Below are positions 1 to 12,089 of a DNA stretch of 64,000 nucleotides, in pieces. Numbering within the stretch: position 1 is the first letter of the stretch; every line of letters starts with the position of its first letter. The position numbers were made by a program, and so were the translations under genes. Source of the DNA: Siphonodentalium dalli (lineage: Eukaryota; Mollusca; Scaphopoda; Gadilida; Siphonodentaliidae); the NCBI GenBank assembly GCA_032622095.1, contig CP136061.1, positions 192,268,369 to 192,332,368 of the forward strand, given 5' to 3'. Below the pieces are notes generated by a model that made no database searches, was not told the DNA's origin, and saw only the letters and a list, made by a program, of their open reading frames with translations.

Positions 1-37
1 TATTGGCCAAATGTATGAGTCGGATCCGGAGTAGGGC

Positions 38-640
38 AGTAGGCCTACACTTTTTAATGCTATTTCGATGTACACTTTATTATAATAGGAGAATGATTGT
101 TTTGTTCAACTTTTAATGAAGTTAACAATGGTATGAGTATATATACCGTATAGTGATGCAATTATACCATATATCTTCCGAGTACCGGTACCGGTATACA
201 CACAATTTCCCCGAGTCGGCGTCAGGGCCGGAGTATGTCATTTTTTGACACCATGACAAATGTGATAACTGATTATGTTTCACTGAATAAAATAATTACT
301 TCATATCACCAATATATTTCTACAACTTGTTGAAAGTATAATACAACATTTTGTAGAAGTGGGTAATAAAGCATGATCTAACTCGGCTACACTTTTTCTC
401 ATTCTGGCTTGGAGTACACTTTTTAAATAGTATATTTTCGATGCAACAATTCTATTAAAAAGTATATGTTGATAATTTTTCGGTAATATTTTTATTACAT
501 ATGTAATATATTGGCATAGTAGCATAACATTTAGCAAAAGAATTTAGTTTTTCCATAATATCTTCCAAGTACACATTTCCAACAGTCGTCTTCGGGGTGG
601 AGTACACGTTTTATTGACCATCATGAAACATTGAACTGCG
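38..640. repeat. Diverged tandem duplication
   Basis: Two diverged copies, roughly 38-270 and 405-640, follow the same order of phrases: a tacactttttaa start, a ttcgatg stretch, an atatcttcc-agtac block, a tttcc-gtcg-c block and a closing gacca-catga block. They are clearly related but heavily mutated. No coding potential was seen in either. Confidence 0.5.
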
Positions 641-725
641 CATGACAAACAGCATTAACACGTGGTGAAATATCGCTTCCGTAAACAGACAGACAACAAT
701 TTCTTTTGCACAAATGACAAAAGTC

Positions 726-731
726 TTTATT
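726..731 (-). promoter_or_regulatory. Polyadenylation signal of the minus-strand terminal exon
   Basis: On the minus strand an AATAAA hexamer begins six bases after the stop codon of the exon at 737-837. Such a short 3' UTR is compact but plausible for a small nuclear gene. Confidence 0.45.
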
Positions 732-736
732 TTAGC

Positions 737-837
737 TCATGAAGGCGCGGATTTCGGAACTTTTGGTGGAATCTTGTCTTTATTGTCACCATAATAAGAG
801 AACCAAGCAGAATCTGGCGCCAGGAGTCCTTTGTCGC
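737..837 (-). CDS. Terminal coding exon of an unidentified minus-strand gene (partial)
   Basis: The exon was found by reading the minus strand and is too short to appear as a normal ORF. It begins right after a good acceptor (pyrimidine-rich tract ending ..tttacag) and reads about 33 residues, including LLAPDSAWFSYYGDN and ending KIPPKVPKSAPS, before a TGA and then an AATAAA. It is entered two bases into a codon, so an upstream exon must lie at a higher coordinate. Composition (Trp, paired Tyr, Pro/Lys-rich tail) is protein-like, and the other two frames have no comparable context. It may be the tail of a small mitochondrial or membrane-associated protein, but I do not recognise the family. 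The upstream exons were not located. Confidence 0.5.
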
Positions 838-1171
838 CTGTAAATAGAAAAGGTATGAGCATCAGAGGCGGCCACTACTGACGAAATCTGAGTCTCATAC
901 ATGTGTATATCATGTATGTGACTCAACTGGGTCTACCAGTTTACACTACTCACTTGTCACAACGTGAATTCAATTTCAAGGATTGTACTATTTGTATATA
1001 CATTCCGCTTTGTTTAATTTGAATGTGAATACTACTAGTGCTAGTTTTGTGAAAGTAACATAATAGGATACATATATAAAATACACGGAGACACGCTTGT
1101 CCCAAACGACATATCAACACAAGTAAGACTATATATAAAGAAGAAGTAAGATGGATGCTGATTGTTTATGT

Positions 1172-2612
1172 CTAGATCATGCCATGATTCATGAATCTCT
1201 ACTAAAGTTAGAACGCCATAGAGATCATATTCCACCTTTTCAATTCCCAGGAAGTTTTTTTAAGTTTTGACAGGGAACCTTATAAAGTAACGCGGGTGAT
1301 GTACTTTGTTCAGTACCTGTTGCTTAATGATTTATTCATCGGTAAGTGAAGTTCCCAGCTCGAAATTATATTATTTACGTGACTTTTGAGACCCGATTCC
1401 GCGATAAATATTTATTTTATTCCCTGTCACGAAAATTATTGTCGTAAGGCCAAAGTAAAAAGATACTATGTTTCCGTACATCGACCGACCCTAAAAATAA
1501 CCCGCCGACCCTAAACTTTTTATTGATATTTTGAGAAAATGTCAATATTTTCTAAAATTTACTGTTTTTTACCACTAATGCTCATAAATATTGATGACCT
1601 TTAGTGTGCAAAACACATGGTTTGTAACATATCCCTGTGAAAAGTGACCATGAATTGACGGCTGTCTCAAGGGCCCCAGGTGTGTGATGGGTTGTGGATT
1701 GATGGGCATACATTTTGCAATTTTAATTTCCTGAGAGTGTATCTCAGACTATATCCTGCCTGCTTTTACACTAAATTTACAGTGCTTTATGTCTTGTTTG
1801 TGACTTATGGAACACTATCAACAGACATGGTGGGTATATATATACATGTATAGAGGTTATCACCACATATGTTAGGGGTATAGCTACTGTCTCCAAAAAC
1901 CAGGCATGCTCGGTGGACGTACTGGCTACCCCCCAGACAATGGAATGTAGTCGTCACAATACAAATACAGTACAGTACAGTATATATAATGGCAGTATTA
2001 TTGGTAAAATTCTTATAAAAAGTTAGTGACATCAATTTCCTACCAAGTTTATAGCCAAATTTATGAAAATGTGCTACATGTCATGTATGTGAATAATAAA
2101 AAACATACCTAAGCATGAAATTTGATTTTTTTTATCAACCTTAATGTATATTTCCAGTTTCCACTGTGTTGATCAAGTAATACTTTCCCCACAACACGGG
2201 TTGGCATTTTATGTCACTTCGGTCGATGTAGTTCAATATTTCTGCAGCTGGATAAAAAATATCGAAATAAAATTAAAAACAAACATTTCCCTACCTACCA
2301 GTGTACCTACCTACCCTAATTTTTTCGCTCCGTTACCGAAAACATACAATCTTTTTTCTTTGGCCTAAGCGACATAACGCGAAAGCAATTCTGTAATATC
2401 GAGCTGGGAACTTCACGTGCCGATGAATAAATCATTAAGCCACGGTACATGTATGAACAAAGAAGTACATTCCCCATGTACATGTATGATGTTATTTTTT
2501 TTGACTTTATAAGGTTCCCTGTCAAAACTTAAAAAAAGTTCCCGGGTTTTGTACAGGTGAAATATGATCTCTACGGGCGTCAGCTTTAGTAGAGATTCAT
2601 GGCATGATCTAG
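1172..2612. mobile_element. Foldback (long inverted repeat) element
   Basis: The arms at about 1172-1375 and 2395-2612 are reverse complements over about 200 bp with small indels. Shared phrases include tctagatcatgccatg, aagttttgacagggaacc and gatttattcatcgg. An inner inverted pair lies at 1445-1476 and 2337-2368 (AGGCCAAAG..AAAAAGAT..TATGTTT.CG), so a TIR-bearing core of about 920 bp appears nested inside or fused to the arms. The core has no credible transposase frame. A related copy lies at 23935-24240. Confidence 0.7.
2160..2368. repeat. Dispersed repeat, copy 1 (other copy 47986-48166)
   Basis: The segment with caagtaatactttccccacaac, ttttatgtcact and gttcaatatttctgc, then ccctacctac and ctttggccta, recurs at 47986-48166 in the same orientation. 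Its last 70 bp also resemble the left end of the large transposon at 29384-29456 (tttctgcag, accctaat, gttaccg.aaac, ttggcctaa). It could be a short non-autonomous relative of that element. Confidence 0.6.
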
Positions 2613-2639
2613 TTTATGTCATGATGACATGTAAATCCT

Positions 2640-4483
2640 ACCACACAGTGGCGCTCTCTATTTGTGGAACTTTTGGGCAAATTGCATGCTGCTTCGGGGA
2701 AGGTTGTGCAAACTTACTGTAATTTCTACATTTCAGTCCGTTTATACCTATAATTAAAGTTATTTGAATTGTGTTTTGCTGCGTACATGCAATGCATATT
2801 CTGAACTGATAGTGTGCCTTTTTTTTTGGAACTTCTCCGGGTACCAAATTCATTTGTTACAGAGTTTATTTTAGCTTAGGTATGGAATAGGATGCTATTA
2901 TAAATGAGAAACAAAATTATCATTATACGAGGTCACCATTCGTCACTGCGTGCTGAAATTTCAATAATTTTCCAAGTCTAAAAGACTAAATTGAATCGCG
3001 ATATGCATATAATATCATATCATTAGCACCAATAGTGCTATCAAGTACCAATCACTGTAGCAGAAGTGTACATGCAATATCCAGTTCATTGAATGAATCA
3101 TGAGTATAGCCTGGTTGAAATATTACTGTGTGACGAGTCACACTCGTCTTCGGGCTATTGAGGCCATGTATGCATGGTGTTATGAACGGTTTGTATTGTG
3201 AATGGGTTAAATTATCTGCTCGTAAACCCTCACAGTAGACAATTTTATACCAGGTTCTATTCAGTATTCAGAAATAGCTCGCAATGGAAATTTGCATGGT
3301 ACATATTTTGTTAAGATTTTTGGTCAAAGGTGGTAGCCGGATATTTGGTTTAAATAACCATCAGTGGCAGTGCTTTAGTTTGTTTTGTCCATCAGTCTGT
3401 CTGGATCACTTTATGTTTTACTTTTACAAACATATTTCAGAGTTAATAAATGGCTGATATATAGAGTCCTGACGAATCTTCCAAAATGAGGACTTAGCCC
3501 ACCAGATGTACACAGGTACAATGAACATAAATGCCTGACTTAAATAACTAATAGTTGTATTAAATGCTATTTCTAAATTATGTATATGAACCCCATGTTA
3601 TGTAAACAAACAGTACGGTATGTAAATAGTATGAGATAACCAAAGTTACCAAAACACTAATCGCCATATATACCCCATGCATTAAGTGAACTTTGGTTAG
3701 AAATTCCACCAAATTGTTTATAACGTATCAGTATAGCGCTAGCTAACCCTCACCTTTCAAGATTTCGGTGTTGAATGAGTCACTGCGAATAAGTCTCCTA
3801 AACACATTTCCTCGGTGTTGAGTGTTGTTCTTATTGCTCACTCTCTATGTGCTGTATATAAACAAACGCTCGACTCACACAATGTGTGTATTGAGGATAA
3901 TATGGCATTCATACTATCATAGTATTATACTATTATAGTATAATATTAGTATATTCTTTACAACATACAGTGTTAGGGTATTATAATTTAGTAACTGGTA
4001 TTCCTAAATTATAACCTATAACGAAGGCCATCCATGTCTTAACCAATAAGGTCCAAATTTATAAATATATGTATGCTTTCAGTAACAGTGCGTGGAACAT
4101 ACATTCAATTGTTATATACCGGTACATGTCCGTGAAATATAAATACACGGCACCATTGAAACCGGATTTAAACCGGCACATGCGACTTGAGAATATACTT
4201 CAAAGTATCAAACTGTGCGGGTACAATTATTATTCATCTAATCTAATTGTATATTTACATATCATGGCCTTGGATGGAGTAAGTTTTCGAATAACGTAGT
4301 ACGTTCTTATCATATTATGATCATAAACTTTCTTCTAAAAGTCCCATACTAAATGATGGGCAAAAGAAATTGATAAATCACGATATCTACCTGGTTGTTC
4401 TATAAATAGGCCAGACGGGTTAATAACAAGATCACGCGACGTCATGAGTTATTAATAGGATGTATATATGTAAAGTAGTGACG
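2640..4483. other. Intergenic, no feature recognised
   Basis: No exon-like frame, RNA gene or clear repeat boundary was seen. There is an AT-only imperfect palindrome near 3915-3955 (catagtattatactattatag type), which may simply reflect composition. Confidence 0.4.
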
Positions 4484-4487
4484 TTAA

Positions 4488-4981
4488 AGGTACGGTTGGC
4501 CTTGGCAGTGGGTATCCTGTGAAAATATTTACACCCGTCAAAAACCGCCACAAACAGAAAGAACATCAAAATGTAGACAGACTTTGTCCGTATACAAATA
4601 ATAAATATCGCATAAACAGTATGTTATTGCCATCTGTGTGACCATTGTTATGTAAACACAAGCATAAAAAGTAACTTTTCTGGTGTTTGTTTATATTATG
4701 ATGGTAAACATAAAGAGCGTTCTTTGTTGGTGAATTCCTGATATGGAACTAATAAAGAGCGTTTATGCCATTTGTGTGTGATTAGCCAGTAGCATTGTGC
4801 TGTCTTCTGTAACACAATCAGGCTCTTGCTTATGTAAAATATAGTAGGTCTTTGTGATAACATGCTGTTTACGCGATGGTCATGGTATATATGAACGAAA
4901 CTGTGTGCGTTTTAATGTTTTTCTGTTTACGGTGATTGGAACAAATATGAATATTTTCGACAACTAAGGCCACACGTGCCT
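4488..4981. mobile_element. TTAA-flanked MITE (piggyBac-like), complete copy
   Basis: The element is bounded by TTAA at 4484-4487 and 4982-4985. Its ends are inverted (AGGTACGGTTGGCC against the complement of GGCCACACGTGCCT). A close copy lies at 36614-37090 but lacks the right end. The TTAA target duplication is diagnostic of piggyBac-type transposition. At 494 bp with no frame it is non-autonomous. Confidence 0.75.
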
Positions 4982-5121
4982 TTAACTTTGGTAATATTTT
5001 TCAACATACATGTATTGTTTATTAAATTTTGACTTGTTGAAAAACATTGTTGTGCATTTTATGGATTTATATATATGGGTCAGTAAGGTAGTTCAGGCAT
5101 AATGGGCTTGATACCATTGGT

Positions 5122-5297
5122 TGATCATATAATAAAACACATATTGCATGGTTTCGAGGTTGACATGAGGATTTATCAACCCTTGGAAGTTAATATTCAC
5201 CTCGGCCTGCGGCCTCGGCGAATATTAACTTCCTCGGGTTGATAAATCCTCAGTCAACCTCGAAACCATGCAATAAATGTATATTATTATATGATCA
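5122..5297. mobile_element. Hairpin MITE, copy 1
   Basis: This is a near-complete palindrome. The left arm (tgatcatataataaaacac, gcatggtttcgaggttgac, ggatttatcaaccc, gaagttaatattcacc) is mirrored by the right arm, with ggcctgcggcc at the centre. A second copy follows at 5597-5772. Confidence 0.75.
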
Positions 5298-5596
5298 TTA
5301 ATTTTCTGCCGCGAACCCTATAGTAATTGATTGGCGTGGCCGGGTTGATAAATCACGATATTAACCCTGCGCGGGGTTAATAACAAAATATGTGTCACGT
5401 CACGCGCAAGAGGTGTCTGTCCAATCACGTTACGCATAGCATTGCAACCAGCCAATCAAAATTGCTTATACATAACTCATTTGTCGTTGATTTTCGGAAG
5501 AGAGTTTCAGTAAATCTTTTGTTTGTTGAACATATTTGTCTGTTCAACTCCTACAATAGTACTCTAATTGGCTACCGGGTAAAGCATGCCGCTACT

Positions 5597-5772
5597 TCAT
5601 ATAATAAAACACTTGCTGCATGGTTTCGAGGTTGACGTGAGGATTTATCAACCCTTGCAATGGAAGTTAATATTCACCTCGCGCGGCCTGTGGCCTCGGT
5701 GAATATTAACTTCCTCGGGTTAATAAATCCTCATGTCAACCTCGAAACCATGCAACAAATGTATTTATATAC
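5597..5772. mobile_element. Hairpin MITE, copy 2
   Basis: This is the same palindrome as 5122-5297, with small substitutions in each arm and an extra cg pair near the centre. The two copies lie 475 bp apart in the same register, which suggests a local duplication or a composite unit. Confidence 0.75.
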
Positions 5773-6426
5773 CATGCAACTTTCTCACACAATCAGGACA
5801 GTTACTCAAGTTATTTAATTAAAATTCTTCTATTTGATGGCAATTTCAGTTCTTAATAGTTCCTGAAGAAACATGTGCGTGTGTATATTAAACACAACCA
5901 CTACGGAAATTTGCATCGAGCAGAACATAACTGCAAAATCATTAAATAGTTATGGATCGACATCATTGAAATATACTCGAAAGAAGTAAAACCGTAACCG
6001 GCAACCGCGTATATAGGCTGCTGACTTCTGGAAAAATCAACAATTGGCTGCGTGTATTTTAAAGTTGTACATATAAATGCATAGTTGACATATCCCTCTT
6101 AAATTCCCTGTGGTTTGGTATAAACTCAGTCTGAGTCGTACTATTTTTCGCTCAATTTTAAATTCGCGTATACGGATATGCGGGCGAAAAATAGTGAAAA
6201 CGAGTAAGTACACTCAAAATTTGGTTGTGTATGATTTTAGACCAACACTATATAGTGCTCGGGTGTTGGGCAGTTTAGTAAAATATATTTACTGAAATGC
6301 ACCCTTGAATATATATATATATAGAGAGTGAAAATACACCATGCATGCAGTTGGTTAATATGAAATCATATGCGAAGTAAAATCGATTCCTTCCACGTAT
6401 TATTTTACTGCGTTTATAGTAAAAGT

Positions 6427-6529
6427 CACGTGATACCATTCAATGGTCACCACGACCTGACCACGCCTTGTTGTTAGAACAAAGTAAAAATGGCTGGCGA
6501 TTTCGTTACAAGAAAACCAGTCAGAAATG
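6427..6529 (+). CDS. Possible promoter and first coding exon of an unidentified gene
   Basis: An E-box (tcacgtga) at about 6427 is followed by a clean ATG at 6490 with purines upstream. It reads MAGDFVTRKPVRN and then a donor (aatg|gtaacg) at 6530. The open frame continues into non-protein-like sequence, as expected after a splice site. The SPS promoter has the same tcacgtga core. No matching second exon was found, and insertion of repeats immediately downstream makes this uncertain. Only the short exon is proposed. Confidence 0.28.
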
Positions 6530-6956
6530 GTAACGCCCTCAAGATCATATTATTAGCCATAAATATAAATTATAATAAAATATATTGTTTATATGAATGC
6601 ACGTTCCGCCTCAGAATTACGTTAATACAACTAATCCTTCAAATTATTACACAAAAACTACGGCTTATTACTGCAAGTTTCTCATTCACCAAACCAGAAA
6701 GCTTCTAAATGCAGATCAAACAATGTGTTCCCGCCATAAAATCTTCAAGTGTGCATGGCCCAGCCATTGTTCATACCTAAACATCGAACGCAATTAACGC
6801 GGTCATAATATATAGTTACATACTGCAACTATAAGACATCCAGCGAATACACACCCCACGAAAACCCGAAATGTGTTGTCCTGCGAGATATCCCATCGCT
6901 ATAGCTCAATTTGACACAGCCATATTAGCCTTCCTACAATATCCTAAAACAATAAA

Positions 6957-7640
6957 GGTTCTCAAATCATCGGCATAGTCAATAGTACTTTCACGAACTT
7001 GGACATCGACACTTTATAATCGCTCTACATAAGCATGGTGAGACCTATCATCGAATACTGTAACTCTGCATGGAGCCCACGTCACAAATATCAAAGCATT
7101 GTGTTAGAGAAATACAAAGAAAAGCAACGAAACTTGTTCGTCAAATCAAAACTCTATGCTAGCGAGACCGAATGATAAGACTCAATCTGATGTCTTTAAA
7201 ATATCGAAGATTTAGAGATCTAATCGAGGTATATAAACTGTTGAATGGTCATTACAATATCAATGCCTGTGACCTATTAGAAAGACATTCATCAGGAAGA
7301 ACAAGAGGACATAATAAAAACCTACAGATGCCCATTGTTAACAAGGCCATGGGAAAATATTTCTTCACGCAGAGGGTTGTAAATAGCTGGAACTCTCTGC
7401 CAGTCTTGATGTTGAGGCTCCAACACTCGATCAATTCAAAATATACATAGACTCATTCTTTTATTATATAAAATACGAGTTCGACGACAAGAATTGGTTA
7501 GTAATATGTTCAAGTGACTCACAAGTAAATATCGAATGATGATACATATATTTGTAAACAAACATTGCAAATAATGTTATTGGACGAATAGTCGCTAGAC
7601 TTGTTCCGTATTATGATGATGATGATGATGATGATATGAT
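6957..7640 (+). pseudogene. 3' end of a broken non-LTR retrotransposon (CR1/L2-like)
   Basis: Fragments in shifting frames give the typical C-terminal end of a non-LTR reverse transcriptase ORF: IVNSTFTNLDIDTL, MVRPIIEYCNSAWSP and, at 7172-7450, RDLIEVYKLLNG and VVNSWNSLPV. A stop codon and at least one frameshift separate them. An (ATG)n run at 7612-7640 is a plausible element tail, since CR1/L2 elements often end in a short microsatellite. The 5' part is missing, as in most dead copies. Assignment to CR1/L2 rests on the motif style only. Confidence 0.7.
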
Positions 7641-7679
7641 TGATAGAACAAACCACTATTATGATGATCATGTCGTTAT

Positions 7680-8100
7680 TTGTTTAAAATACATATCAAT
7701 TGACATATACGCACCCGTTCCCTCATTCAAATCAACATATTTCGACCATTTTAGGGGAACTCCGCGAATTCGATGACGTCCGCAAATAGGGACCTACTGC
7801 AAATTGTCACACCGATCAGCACCAATTAACGAACCGTGGCGGACTCGGCTGTATCGACTAACCTCTTTAAAATACGTATCAATTGAGATATACACACCCG
7901 TTCCCTCATTAAGATCAACATATTTCGACCATTTTAGGGGACCTCCGTGAATTCGGGAACTTTCGCAAATACTCCGAAAATAGGGGACCTACTGCAAACT
8001 GTCACGCCGATCAGCACATAATTAACGAACCGGTGGTTGACTCGGCTGTCTCAGACTACACTCAGACAACACGTATCAATTGACATACGCATTTACAAAT
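7680..8100. repeat. Tandem repeat, period about 182 bp, two full copies plus a partial third
   Basis: Units start at about 7683 and 7865 with tttaaaatac.tatcaattga and share cgttccctcatt, atttcgaccattttagggg, gggacctactgcaaa and gactcggctgt. A third start appears at about 8080. No coding function is seen. Confidence 0.7.
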
Positions 8101-8289
8101 TATATTTTTCATTTCTTCTATTTGTAATTGGCACATAGCTTATCACAAACCAACATCAACGACAATAAATAAACGAAATTGAAATTCCAACTACAGCTTT
8201 TACCGGCCTCGTGGTAGCAGAACAACTTTAATGTGTCCAAAAATAACCGGAAAAAACAATTATCTATTTATAAAATGCCCACCGGACCA

Positions 8290-9420
8290 CAGCTTTCTAA
8301 AAATTTGTAGAACAGTATACACCGGGGGTGTTAATAAGCAAGTTGCAAGAATGTGGCTTGGTTGAACTATAATAGGAGTCATTCGAATGTATCAGATTCA
8401 TTATACAACAAGATATTGACAGTATTTGTATCGATAATACGTTTGTCTCCGGACCAGCTGCTGGAAATGGGAATATTTCACCCCCCCCCCCCCAAATTGC
8501 ATTCAATGTTGTCAAATTGTAGGTTGAGTTGAAAGACGTTTCGTACCAATAATAAATGGTGCTTGTTGTATACCAGTATAATCTATACCAATAACAAAAT
8601 TGTTTGTGTGTGTTCGTTGTCTGTCCGGCTATGGACGACCGAACCTGGATTGTCATGGGATAGTTGACGTCAGATGTCTTAAAGGGCATTTATCATCAAT
8701 TTAAATAAATGATTAATTTTATAACCAAATTGGTTGGCATCTGGTAATTGAAAATTGATTAACAGGGGTAAATTGACCAGAAGAGTGTCACGGGATAGCT
8801 ACGGTTGACATCATAGTACTAATATACAATTTTTATTAAATAATTAAACATATACCCAAAACGGTTGGACCCTGCATGGTTGCTGTAAATTGGTAGCCAG
8901 TGGTGAATTTACCCGGGGAGGACCATTCGATAAAGGGGAAATTAAAGATTTTACTACTTAGTACCATAAATTACCAATAAAGAGCATCCTTTGTGAGATT
9001 AGACGATATGTAGGAAAATTGGTACACCGCATGGGTCAACTTTACAGTATAATAGAATGGGACATGTGCCCTTTATCTCAGATGACTTAATTGGGGGGGG
9101 GGGGGGGGGTATACATTATTTTAACATAGGTGACTCAATAAAGAGCGTTTATTGTCAGCTCAGAAGATATATGGGAAAATTCGCACACATACATAATTTG
9201 ACACGAGGAATGTCCTGCATGGGACAAATGCCGTTGACCTAAGATGACTTGAAGAGAGCAAGAGGCCCAAATAATTAGAATTAAAGGGCGTTTTTGTCAA
9301 CTTATAAGACAGATATAACTTTACCAGGGGAGTGTCATGCAATAGTTGGTGTTTACCTCAGGTGACTAGTAATTAATTTAAATGACTGGAATGGACATTA
9401 CAACTGTACACATTCTTTAC
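8290..9420. repeat. Diverged tandem repeat, period roughly 145-165 bp
   Basis: Recurring landmarks are a catggga/catgcaa phrase, gttgacct or gtttacct, and cag(a/g)tgact, seen near 8640, 8800, 9075, 9237 and 9355, with intervening aataaagagcgt phrases. Homopolymer C and G tracts at about 8481 and 9092 interrupt it. The layout resembles the core repeats of Helitron-like elements, but no termini were identified. Confidence 0.4.
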
Positions 9421-9639
9421 CCGAGCAACCCGGGATCCCAGTTAGTTTAGTATAATTAGGCAATTCCCACCATGGAATGATCATTTTTGTCCATCGAAAT
9501 AAATGAGCTATGTTTTTCCAGATATACCTGAATATACTGTCGCAAAAATATTTATTTTAATCCAGAGTTAATGGTAATAAATCACCAAAAATTAGTTTTT
9601 TTGACCCAATAATTAATTAATTATACACCAAATGTGGGG

Positions 9640-9735
9640 TACATGTTTACGACAGGCCGATCACTGTCGGCAGATGTTTAACCCATACCTTCTACCATAT
9701 CATCTAGATCTAGGCTGAATATACGCCTGTACGCA
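9640..9735. repeat. Dispersed repeat, inverted copy at about 41488-41570
   Basis: The reverse complement reads ggcgtatattcag..ctaga, then ggtatgggttaaacatctgcc, and this block recurs on the plus strand at 41488-41570 upstream of SPS exon 4. It is short and diverged. Confidence 0.45.
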
Positions 9736-9959
9736 TAACGTGGAGATGGTTGGAAAGATATATTAAGGGGTTTCCACCATAGACCTATAAATATGAGACT
9801 GGTCAGATGAAGTATTGCTTTGGATACCATGCGTTCATGTTATGGTTAAAACCGATAAATCATTACCAAGATCTATACATGTGAAGAGTGCATCATGGTA
9901 AATCTGGATGTGAATTATGAGAGTGATCGGGTGAAAAATATTTGACTTATCACATTGGG

Positions 9960-11340
9960 TATATATAGTATGTGTCATCAGAACAGGGTTGATATGTGTG
10001 TACGGGTTATCATTTTGATTTTTGAGGCAAATCAACCAAATGGCACCAACTATACAGGTCATGGGTGTGTCATAAACTTTGCCATGAAATATAAACACAA
10101 TCTGATGGCAAATCTTTGAGTTATCAAATCAGATATCAGGTGTATGATCGATGTAAGGGGTTAATATTTCTCAAAATATTTAATCGATCAATACAAAATA
10201 GTTCATAAAAAGCATATGACTGGTCCCATGCAACAAACCAATGCCATATAATAACATGTGTTTACAAAAGAGGCCAAAAATATGCTGCTACAAATATGAT
10301 TCATCCCTTGTCTAAACACTAGGTTGCAAGCTTATTCATTTATTAACACTAAAGCACATGCACTTGAGGGATTTTCAAAACAAGGCATCACCTATAATCT
10401 ATAAGCATAATTCAATAGGTGTCTTATTGAGTGTTCATTAGCTAATGAACCAGTCTGGGTGAACGTCGACTCTATATTCAATGTTGTAATGAATATTTAG
10501 GTATGAGTTTACTCAGACTGCTAATGAAGCTGATTCAACAAGAGGGTTACTCTAATATTTTTCTTCAAAATTCAAACAATAGTCACGTAGATATATTTGC
10601 CTATTCCCATTTTATAGATTGGCTATCAGCCATTATTTTAATTTAATATTAATAGCATGTGTCTGTTGGGTGGGTGTGAAGGGTTTAGGGTTAATATAAT
10701 TTTTCAAACTCAATTAATCGATCAATACCAAAAATCCATACAAGTGAACAGTGTACAAAGATATACCTAGATAAGAGATATGAGGAAAAGCCCAAATAGC
10801 ATGTGTCTATGTAATCCTGGGAATGGTTAATTATTTTCTAAACAGATCAATGGAAATATACAAGACACATATACCAATGTAAGGGATCAGTCATTAGAAA
10901 CCATTTAATGAATGTTCGTGTTATATTGTGGGAATAGGCCGGACATTACTCTTCCGTCTACAACAATTTCCTAAAATAACATGCATCATGTGAAACACGA
11001 ATTGTTTGTTCTGTGAGATATCCCCATAGCTCCTATGACATCACCAGAACACACTTGCAGTGTACACCGTGGAGGGCGTAATGAACATGATATGACAAAA
11101 AAACACTTGAGATATTGCATCGGATAGCACATGTCTATATGTGGATGCAAAGTGTTAATATTGGCTAAACCAATCAACCGATAGATACAAAACACTATAC
11201 ATGTGTGTCATAATAAACCTGCATATAAAATATGAACACACACGCAGATAACAAATATTTGAGTTATCATATCGGATAAAATGCGTCTATGAACAGACGG
11301 ACGGCTAGACGAACGACGGATGGTTGATCCGGACTTCGGC
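9960..11340. repeat. Diverged tandem repeat ending in a GACGGACG tract
   Basis: Repeated phrases include tttgagttatca, atcggata, a (t)cgatcaatacaaaa block and tgtgtcataa-ac. The array closes with gaacagacggacggc at about 11292. Simple GACGGACG tracts mark several Helitron-like families in this window, so this is probably another one. The boundaries are unclear. Confidence 0.4.
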
Positions 11341-11475
11341 ACTATGTGCATCATACAATGCAGAAGGGAAATTAATATTGGGTAAATTGTAACCCCGCGT
11401 TGAGTAAAACAGTGCCAAATAGTGTGTCAAATAGGCCAAATTTGGGCATCATATGTTTTACCCAACAAACAAATT

Positions 11476-11870
11476 ATCAGTTATTAAAGACATATTATGT
11501 ACTTGTTCGGGTGCGTGAAACTGATAAGTTAGTATTCAGGTGCTATGTTAACTGGGGGAATGTAGCATTCTACTAACATCACAGAAAATCTCAAGCAAAT
11601 CAACCATACCACTGTCACTCCATAGAAAACATTGTCTGAACTAAGCTAATTTGTAAATATTTACTACTCGAATCGGGACGCTTCGATCGGCGATAAACTA
11701 ACGTAAACGATTTCCCCATCGGTAGTCACTGCATTTTATTAATATATTAGAATGACGGTGTGTGTTGTCAATTTAGATATAATATTTGTGAAAATAACTA
11801 TTTTGAACAAAATTATTCTCCATTTCTATTTGATCACCATACCGGAGTGTTTCACATCACATTAGATTGG
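11476..11870. repeat. Dispersed repeat, inverted copy at about 50645-51040
   Basis: Matched landmarks, one copy being the reverse complement of the other, are the cttgttcgggtg phrase, ctgataagttagta, ctggggg-aatgtagcattctactaacatc, tgtctgaact, gaatcgggacg and ggagtgtttca. They keep the same order and spacing over about 400 bp. Confidence 0.6.
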
Positions 11871-12089
11871 TGCTATATATACACCATTGTGTTGGGCAAT
11901 TTTTTTTTTAACAATATTTGAAATGTTGTTTATATACAATCTGCAGCAAAATTACCAGATGTGCAGCCACTCCTTGTATACCTATACCTCTCACCATGGA
12001 CATCCCACCCATTCACCTATTCACATCACTCATGACCATACAAAAACTCCCTGTATACCTATATTCTCCTCACCTATGATCATCTACCT

